From positions 1 to 11,109 of the forward strand of contig JAHWJJ010000095.1 in NCBI GenBank assembly GCA_019348475.1: 11,109 nt of DNA. Reading direction: 5' to 3'. Source of the DNA: Gemmatimonadota bacterium (GTDB taxonomy: Bacteria > Gemmatimonadota > Gemmatimonadetes > Longimicrobiales > Longimicrobiaceae). Positions 7,026-11,109 of the stretch are shown here, piece by piece. Numbering within the stretch: position 1 is the first letter of the stretch; each line of letters opens with the position of its first letter. The notes under the pieces are model-generated. The model was not told the origin of the DNA. It saw nothing but the letters and a program-made list of their open reading frames with translations, and did no database searches. The position numbers were made by a program, and so were the translations under genes.

Positions 7026-7080
7026 GGGTCCAGCCGCGTGGGCGCAGGGCGGGGAGGGAAGGCGTGCCGGCAGGCCGGAG

Positions 7081-7109
7081 ATCCTACGCCGCGCATCCGC
7101 ATCCCACAA
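7081..7109 (-). promoter_or_regulatory. candidate promoter of the frameshifted gene
   Basis: On the minus strand TTGTGG (7104-7109), 17 bases, then TAGGAT (7081-7086). This has ideal sigma70 spacing and 4 of 6 matches in the -10. The predicted start is near 7074, giving a leader of about 48 bases before the ATG at 7025. Confidence 0.4.
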
Positions 7110-7124
7110 CCGGCGGATGGTTGT
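7106..7124. promoter_or_regulatory. inverted repeat spanning both divergent -35 elements
   Basis: ACAACC (7106-7111), a seven-base spacer and GGTTGT (7119-7124) form a perfect 6-bp dyad. Its arms lie on the -35 elements of the two back-to-back candidate promoters. It could be an operator for coordinated control, or simply two facing TTGT motifs. Confidence 0.3.
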
Positions 7125-7150
7125 TCCGGCGCGGCGGCGGGTGGTAAGAT
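7121..7150 (+). promoter_or_regulatory. candidate promoter of the ABC exporter
   Basis: TTGTTC (7121-7126), 18 bases, then TAAGAT (7145-7150, 4 of 6 matches). The predicted start is near 7157, about 27 bases before the GTG start at 7184. It faces away from the candidate promoter at 7081-7109. Confidence 0.45.
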
Positions 7151-7183
7151 GCCGCGGCCGAATCCGCCTCCTCATCCACCGGC

Positions 7184-8995
7184 GTGAACGTGTCCACCGA
7201 AACCCTTTCCGGCGCGGCGGATCGCACACACCCCCTGCGCCGGCTGGTCCGCTATGCGCGTCCGCACCGGCGTTCGGTGTGGCTGGCGACGCTCTGCTCG
7301 GTCCTGAACAAGCTCTTCGACCTGGCGCCCGAGGCGCTGATCGGCGCGGCGGTGGACGTGGTGGTGCGCGGAGAGCAGTCCCTCGTCGGCAGCCTGGGCT
7401 TTCCCGATCCGCGCCACCAGCTGATGGTGCTGGCGGCGATCACCTTCGTGGTGTGGCTGCTGGAGTCGCTGTTCGAGTACCTGTACGGCGTTCTCTGGCG
7501 CAACCTGGCCCAGACCGTCCAGCACGAGCTGCGGCAGCGGGCGTATTCGCACCTGCAGGACCTGGATCTCGCCTATTTCGAGGAGCGCAGCGCCGGCGGG
7601 CTGATGTCCGTCCTGGGCGACGACGTCAACCAGCTGGAGCGGTTCCTGGACCGCGGCGCCAACGAGATCATCCAGGTGGTGACGACGGTGGTGCTGGTGG
7701 GCGCCGCGTTCTTCGCCATGGCGCCGGAGGTGGCATGGATGGCCATGCTCCCCATGCCATTCGTGGTCTGGGGCTCCATCCGCTTTCAACGCCGGCTGGA
7801 GCCGCTGTACGCCGAGGTCCGCGAGCGCGCCGCGGCGGTCAACGCGCGGCTGGCCAGCAACCTGAGCGGCATTACCACCATCAAGGCCTACGCGGCCGAG
7901 GAGCACGAGCGCCGCCGCGTGGCCCGGGACAGCCAGGGCTACCGCGAGGCCAACCGCCGCGCCATCGCGTACAGCGCCGCCTTCGTGCCGCTCATCCGCA
8001 TCCTGATCCTGGTGGGCTTCACGGGGACGCTGGTGTTCGGGGGATTGCAGGCGCTGAACGGTGAGCTGGCCGTGGGCACGTACTCGTTCCTGGTCTACGT
8101 GACCCAGCGGCTGCTGTGGCCGCTCACCCGGCTCGGCGAAACGCTGGACCAGTACCAGCGGGCGATGGCCAGCACGCGCCGCATCTTCGGCGTGCTGGAC
8201 GCGCCCGTAGAGGCGCACCCCGGCCATCGCGCGCTGCCGGCGGAGAGGGTGCGCGGCGCGGTGGAGATGCGCGGGGTCACCTTCGCCTACCGCGGCCGCG
8301 CGCCCGTGCTGCGCGACTTTTCGCTGCACATCGCCCCGGGCGAGACGGTGGCCGTGGTGGGGCCCACGGGCTCCGGCAAGAGCACGCTGGTAAAGCTGCT
8401 GCTGCGCCTGTACGAGGTGGACGCGGGCGCCATCCTGCTGGACGGCACCGACATCCGCACCCTCCGGCTGGGGGACCTGCGCCGGTGCATCGGGCTGGTG
8501 AGCCAGGACGTGTTCCTGTTCCCCGGCACGGTGCGCGAAAACATCGCCTACGGGTCGTTCGGCGCCACGGCCCAGCAGGTGGAGCGCGCATCCCGCCTGG
8601 CGGAGGCGCACGAGTTCGTCACGGGGCTGCCCCAGGGGTACGAGACGGTCGTGGGCGAGCGGGGGCAGCGCCTTTCCGGCGGGCAGCGGCAGCGGATCGC
8701 CATCGCCCGGGCCATCCTCAAGGACCCGCCCATCCTGGTGCTGGACGAGGCGACCAGCGCGGTGGACAACGAGACCGAGGCCGCCATCCAGCGCTCGCTG
8801 GAGCACGTCAGCCGGGACCGCACGACCATCGCCATTGCGCACCGGCTTTCCACCGTCCGCAACGCGCACCGCATCTACGTGATGGACCGCGGCCGCATCG
8901 TGGAGCACGGACGCCACGAGGAGCTGGTGGACGCCGGCGGGATGTACGCCGCCCTCTGGCGGGTGCAGACGGGGGAGGTGGTGGGGAGTGCGTGA
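7184..8995 (+). CDS. ABC exporter half-transporter, fused membrane and ATPase domains
   Basis: The product is 603 residues, the normal length for an MsbA/LmrA-type half-transporter acting as a dimer in the inner membrane. The type IV (ABC1-exporter) transmembrane domain covers about 18-330, with coupling-helix sequence such as [20 protein letters not shown] (131-150) and [10 protein letters not shown] (231-240). The ATPase domain covers about 357-598. Its motifs are Walker [10 protein letters not shown] (393-401), Q-loop Gln 441 in [13 protein letters not shown], signature LSGGQRQR (497-504), Walker B ILVLDE (517-522) and H-loop H553 in IAIAHRLS. All catalytic residues are present. The start is GTG at 7184; a GTG at 7190 is possible, and no good Shine-Dalgarno precedes either. 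The stop codon (8993-8995) lies within an octamer repeat unit. Substrate cannot be read from sequence; lipid, peptide or drug export are all possible. Confidence 0.95.
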   Translation: MNVSTETLSGAADRTHPLRRLVRYARPHRRSVWLATLCSVLNKLFDLAPEALIGAAVDVVVRGEQSLVGSLGFPDPRHQLMVLAAITFVVWLLESLFEYLYGVLWRNLAQTVQHELRQRAYSHLQDLDLAYFEERSAGGLMSVLGDDVNQLERFLDRGANEIIQVVTTVVLVGAAFFAMAPEVAWMAMLPMPFVVWGSIRFQRRLEPLYAEVRERAAAVNARLASNLSGITTIKAYAAEEHERRRVARDSQGYREANRRAIAYSAAFVPLIRILILVGFTGTLVFGGLQALNGELAVGTYSFLVYVTQRLLWPLTRLGETLDQYQRAMASTRRIFGVLDAPVEAHPGHRALPAERVRGAVEMRGVTFAYRGRAPVLRDFSLHIAPGETVAVVGPTGSGKSTLVKLLLRLYEVDAGAILLDGTDIRTLRLGDLRRCIGLVSQDVFLFPGTVRENIAYGSFGATAQQVERASRLAEAHEFVTGLPQGYETVVGERGQRLSGGQRQRIAIARAILKDPPILVLDEATSAVDNETEAAIQRSLEHVSRDRTTIAIAHRLSTVRNAHRIYVMDRGRIVEHGRHEELVDAGGMYAALWRVQTGEVVGSA

Positions 8996-9038
8996 GGGGG
9001 GGAGTGCGTTAGTGCGGAAGTGCGTTAGTGCGTGAGTG
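8987..9038. repeat. octamer tandem array, copy 2, overlapping the ABC stop codon
   Basis: AGTGCGTG (8987), a G-rich unit (8995-9002), AGTGCGTT (9003), AGTGCGGA (9011), AGTGCGTT (9019), AGTGCGTG (9027) and a final AGTG keep a strict 8-bp register. It is the same family as the array at 5813-5868 but more diverged. The first unit encodes the last residues (Ser-Ala) and stop of the ABC exporter. Confidence 0.9.
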
Positions 9039-9087
9039 ATCGCCGCGCGCGCCCGGAGCGAATGAACTCGCCGCTGGAAATTCGCAA

Positions 9088-9105
9088 AGTCCGCCTGCGC
9101 GGGCT
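9088..9105. other. short hairpin in intergenic DNA
   Basis: AGTCCGC (9088-9094), a four-base loop CTGC and GCGGGCT (9099-9105) pair over seven positions with one G-T wobble. It sits in otherwise unremarkable DNA between the octamer array and the large hairpin. It may be a dispersed intergenic element, but only one copy is visible here. Confidence 0.35.
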
Positions 9106-9151
9106 GCATCGCGGCCATCCCGGAGTGTGGGGACGGCGGCGTGAGCAGGTG

Positions 9152-9194
9152 AAGCCCCGTTCGGCGACGTGTCAGCGTCGCCGAGACGGGGCTT
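9152..9194 (+). terminator. large 18-bp stem-loop after the ABC exporter
   Basis: The left arm is AAGCCCCGTTCGGCGACG (9152-9169), the loop TGTCAG (9170-9175), and the right arm 9176-9194. All 18 pairs are perfect apart from one bulged G at 9185. It lies 157 bases past the ABC stop in the convergent gap, so it could stop readthrough from either side. There is no T-run, so it may act as a transcript 3' end or barrier rather than a textbook intrinsic terminator. Confidence 0.6.
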
Positions 9195-9208
9195 ATCGCT
9201 GTCCCAGC

Positions 9209-9317
9209 AGCGGATTTATCCGCTCATCGGCGTTTATCCGCCGATCGGGTTGATCCGCTCATCGGCGTTGATCCGCCGATCGGGTTGATCCGCTCATCGG
9301 ATTCGTTCGCTCATCGG
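9209..9317. repeat. 35-bp-period palindromic tandem repeat
   Basis: Two 35-bp units at 9230-9264 and 9265-9299 differ at one position. Half-units extend to both sides. GCTCATCGG recurs at 9222, 9257, 9292 and 9309 (spacing 35, 35, 17), and the perfect palindrome CCGATCGG at 9241 and 9276. The left end is itself an inverted repeat, AGCGGAT-TT-ATCCGCT (9209-9224). The array sits between two convergent genes. No coding potential is credible. Confidence 0.9.
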
Positions 9318-9362
9318 ATGCCGCTCACCTCGGTCGGGCCGCCGCGCCGGGCCCAGCCGCCC

Positions 9363-10445
9363 TCACACGTTCGCCGGCTGCCCCACGTCGCTGACGGGAA
9401 CCACGGCGGGGGCCAGGTACTGCGCGCTCACCCAGCCGGTGACCTGCGCGGCCCCCAGCGACACGACGCGCTTCCACCCGTTCGCCTCCTCCAGCGCCTG
9501 CACCACGGTGTTCCTCGTCAGCGGGCTTCCCGGCACCGTGGGATTCGCCGCGCCCGGCCCGCCGCGCACGTTCAGGCTGTCCGCCGTCACCGTGAACAGC
9601 TCCGCGGGGACCGGCTCCAGGAATTGCGCACTCACCCACCCGGACACGCTGGACCCCTCGGCCGTGATGCGCTTCCACCCCGCCTGGTCCTCCGCGCCGC
9701 GCACGATGGTCCCCGCCTGCAGCGGGCTTCCGGCCACCGTGGCGTTGGCGGCGGCCGGGCCGCTGCGCACGTTCAGGGTGGTCTTCACCCGGAAGCGGGG
9801 GATGGTCTTCAGCCCCGCGGGCGGCGTCACCCGCGCGGCGCTGTCCGGCTGCTTCGTGGCCGACGCGCGGAAGCTGTCCATGGGAAAGGTGGGCCCGGGG
9901 TCCTGCTTGCGCCCGGGCGCGATGTCGTCGTGCCCCACCACGTCCTCCAGCCGGTATTCCCGTACCAGCAGCTTCGCCAGCTCCAGCGCGGCGTCCAGCT
10001 GCGCCTGCGGGTACTTTGGCCACCCGCCCGACGGCTTGCCGAACTTGTGCGTGGCCACCACCACGTCGCTGTCGGGGATGGACTTGTTGCCGAACTTCCA
10101 CTTGCCCGGGCCGGCCGTGCCCAGGTACCCGTAGCCGTCCAGCTCGATGCCGATGGAGTGGCCGTTGAGCCACTGTACCCCCTTCCACGCGCTCTCCCCC
10201 GCGTGGTTGGCCTTGCGGTTGAACGGAACGCATTGCGTGATGGTGCCGTCCTTCGCGATCACCACGTGCGCCGACACCTTGCTCAGCGGATCGGCGAACC
10301 AGTTGATGGCGCCCGCGGCGTTGGCGCTGGCCGTGTAGTGCATCACCAGCCAGCGCGGCTTGATGGTGGGGCCCGTGTGCGGCGACGCGCGGAACGCGTA
10401 CGGCGTGCCGTCGTCCCGGTGCAGGCGGTGGTTGATGATCTTCAT
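9363..10445 (-). CDS. N-acetylmuramoyl-L-alanine amidase with two SH3b domains
   Basis: The product is 360 residues. It cleaves the amide bond between N-acetylmuramic acid and L-Ala of peptidoglycan. The Amidase_2 (T7 lysozyme/AmpD-like) domain covers about 28-195. Likely zinc ligands are H36 in VMHYTAS, H172 in VGHDDIAPGRK and D182 in KQDPGP; other family motifs are NHAGESAWKG (80-89) and SIGIELDG (97-104). Two SH3b repeats (about 217-278 and 284-346) share LNVR-GP-AAN-TV-GSPL and GWVSAQ-L-P, and probably bind cell wall. The start is ATG at 10445 with GGAG nine bases upstream. The N-terminus (MKIINHRLHRDDG) shows no signal peptide or membrane helix, so the enzyme is either cytoplasmic (recycling), exported by another route, or a phage-type lysin. 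No other phage genes are visible. The neighbours do not decide its role. Confidence 0.92.
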   Translation of the reverse strand: MKIINHRLHRDDGTPYAFRASPHTGPTIKPRWLVMHYTASANAAGAINWFADPLSKVSAHVVIAKDGTITQCVPFNRKANHAGESAWKGVQWLNGHSIGIELDGYGYLGTAGPGKWKFGNKSIPDSDVVVATHKFGKPSGGWPKYPQAQLDAALELAKLLVREYRLEDVVGHDDIAPGRKQDPGPTFPMDSFRASATKQPDSAARVTPPAGLKTIPRFRVKTTLNVRSGPAAANATVAGSPLQAGTIVRGAEDQAGWKRITAEGSSVSGWVSAQFLEPVPAELFTVTADSLNVRGGPGAANPTVPGSPLTRNTVVQALEEANGWKRVVSLGAAQVTGWVSAQYLAPAVVPVSDVGQPANV

Positions 10446-10692
10446 GAGGCGGTACTCCGTTCGGGGAGAGGAGGATGCGCGCGGCTCCGGCCAGCCGCGG
10501 CGATGTCGCGCGCCAGCACGACGGGGATGGAGCAACCCACGTTCCCGGACACCGCTCGGTGCAGGCCAGTCCGCAAGTCGTTTCGCATCCGGCGCTTACG
10601 ATCATCGCCCCGCCGCGGCTGCGTGCGGCGGCCGGGACCTCGATGCCGCAACACGGGACAACGCTGCCGCACCCGCGCCGCCGGACGCACGA
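10446..10692. other. non-coding leader region upstream of the amidase gene
   Basis: About 250 bases between the amidase start and the terminator hairpin. I see no gene, no repeat and no convincing promoter; the open frames here are Arg-rich and unlike their neighbours. The hairpin just upstream implies that the amidase promoter should lie in this stretch. Confidence 0.55.
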
Positions 10693-10720
10693 AGGCCCCG
10701 GGCCGTGAAGCCCGGGGCCT
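10693..10720 (-). terminator. strong terminator hairpin of the small membrane protein gene
   Basis: AGGCCCCGGGC (10693-10703), the loop CGTGAA and GCCCGGGGCCT (10710-10720) form a perfect 11-bp GC stem, 25 bases past the stop at 10746. Only a short TTC follows on the minus strand, so the U-tail is weak, but position and stem strength fit a terminator separating this gene from the amidase. Confidence 0.75.
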
Positions 10721-10745
10721 GGTGCATCCGCCGTGCGGTTGGGCC

Positions 10746-10976
10746 TCAGAGGTCCAGCGTGGAGGTGGACGTGCCGCGGTCGCTGCCGCCCAGCCACTGA
10801 ACGATCTTTACGATCAGCCACACCACCAGCACCACAGGCAGCACCCGGAAGAGCAGGAACCCGCCCAGGAAGAAGGCGATGCCCATCACGGTGAGCAGGA
10901 TCTTGAGCGCGGCAAAGGCCAGGATCACGACCACGATCCACTTGAGGATCGTCTCGAAGTTGTTCTTTTCAGTCAT
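10746..10976 (-). CDS. small two-helix membrane protein, function unknown
   Basis: The product is 76 residues. After a polar start (MTEKNNFETILKW) come two hydrophobic segments, about 12-32 and 34-60, then a hydrophilic tail (GGSDRGTSTSTLDL). It is probably an inner-membrane hairpin. The start is ATG at 10976, preceded by GGAG seven bases upstream; an in-frame ATG 30 bases further up has a poorer context. It has its own terminator and appears to be a single-gene unit. I do not recognise a family; comparable short proteins are usually annotated as hypothetical membrane proteins. A structural, chaperone-like or stress role are all possible, with no sequence evidence for any. Confidence 0.75.
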   Translation of the reverse strand: MTEKNNFETILKWIVVVILAFAALKILLTVMGIAFFLGGFLLFRVLPVVLVVWLIVKIVQWLGGSDRGTSTSTLDL

Positions 10977-11084
10977 CTTCAGGCTCCCGTTCCGTCTGGA
11001 GTTCATGCGCCTCGGCGGTCACGGGACTGCCGTACGGCGGCGCCGGGCGCGGAGTTTCAACCGGCCAACCAACGATAACCCGAC

Positions 11085-11108
11085 GGCCGCCGCAGCGGAA
11101 CGGCGGCC
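11085..11108. terminator. hairpin at the right edge, possible terminator of an upstream gene
   Basis: GGCCGCCG (11085-11092), an eight-base loop and CGGCGGCC (11101-11108) form a perfect 8-bp stem about 110 bases upstream of the small membrane gene. It could end a minus-strand transcript that enters from beyond the window. Confidence 0.35.
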
Positions 11109-11109
11109 T

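Noticed and set aside
6349..8064. Plus-strand open frame (571 codons) running into the ABC gene
   Set aside because: The sequence is Arg/Pro/Ala noise, shifted from the ABC frame and covering the divergent promoter region.
7172..9118. Minus-strand open frame (648 codons) opposite the ABC exporter
   Set aside because: No recognisable motif; it is the antisense shadow of a gene with every ABC motif intact.
9209..9317. CRISPR array
   Set aside because: Units are contiguous with a 35-bp period and no unique spacers, and no cas gene is present.
9363..10445. Prophage remnant around the amidase
   Set aside because: No holin, tail, capsid or integrase sequence lies on either side within the window.
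10442..10690. Small minus-strand gene (82 codons) overlapping the amidase start
   Set aside because: Arg-rich composition, no ribosome site, and it fills exactly the stretch where the amidase leader is expected.
9285..11078. Plus-strand open frame (597 codons) spanning the amidase and small membrane gene
   Set aside because: It crosses a terminator hairpin and two well-supported minus-strand genes with good ribosome sites; its composition is antisense-like.

Overview
The window is very GC-rich, compactly coded chromosomal DNA. It fits a GC-rich, non-actinobacterial lineage. The octamer arrays (GTGCGTGA/GTGCGGGA) between genes and the overall style recall Longimicrobium-type Gemmatimonadota. 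That assignment is an inference from memory and untested. No rRNA, tRNA, integrase, transposase or CRISPR array was seen.

Layout. Positions 1-5686, all on the minus strand, form one tightly packed operon that reads from high to low coordinate. Its genes are an FHA-domain protein (4943-5686), a class B penicillin-binding protein transpeptidase (3343-4935), a divergent SEDS (RodA/FtsW) glycosyltransferase (1703-3343), a PP2C Ser/Thr phosphatase with a membrane anchor (453-1706), and a second FhaA-like protein that runs off the left edge (1-456). Adjacent genes overlap by 4 bp or 1 bp, or lie 7 bp apart, so they are probably translationally coupled. The gene set is that of the actinobacterial fhaA-fhaB-pstP-rodA-pbpA cluster, in a different order and with much-diverged members. 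It looks like a peptidoglycan elongation machine (SEDS polymerase plus transpeptidase) under phospho-Thr control. No kinase gene lies inside the window.

Positions 5687-6121 are non-coding. They hold the likely operon promoter, an octamer array, a GC hairpin and a stray 35-bp near-copy of the interior of the ABC-transporter gene found 2.1 kb away. Positions 6122-7025 (minus) hold an unrecognised gene with a C-terminal CxxC...CxxC zinc-ribbon-like motif, apparently broken by a 2-bp frameshift. It is divergent from a complete ABC exporter half-transporter (7184-8995, plus), with a compact two-way promoter region between them.

Positions 8996-9362 separate the ABC gene from a convergent amidase gene. 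They contain a second octamer array that supplies the ABC stop codon, a very strong hairpin and a 35-bp-period palindromic tandem repeat. Positions 9363-10445 (minus) encode an N-acetylmuramoyl-L-alanine amidase with two SH3b repeats and no visible signal peptide. A strong terminator hairpin (10693-10720) then precedes a small two-helix membrane protein (10746-10976, minus).

The peptidoglycan theme (SEDS, PBP, amidase) recurs. The ABC exporter, the frameshifted gene and the small membrane protein have no evident link to it.
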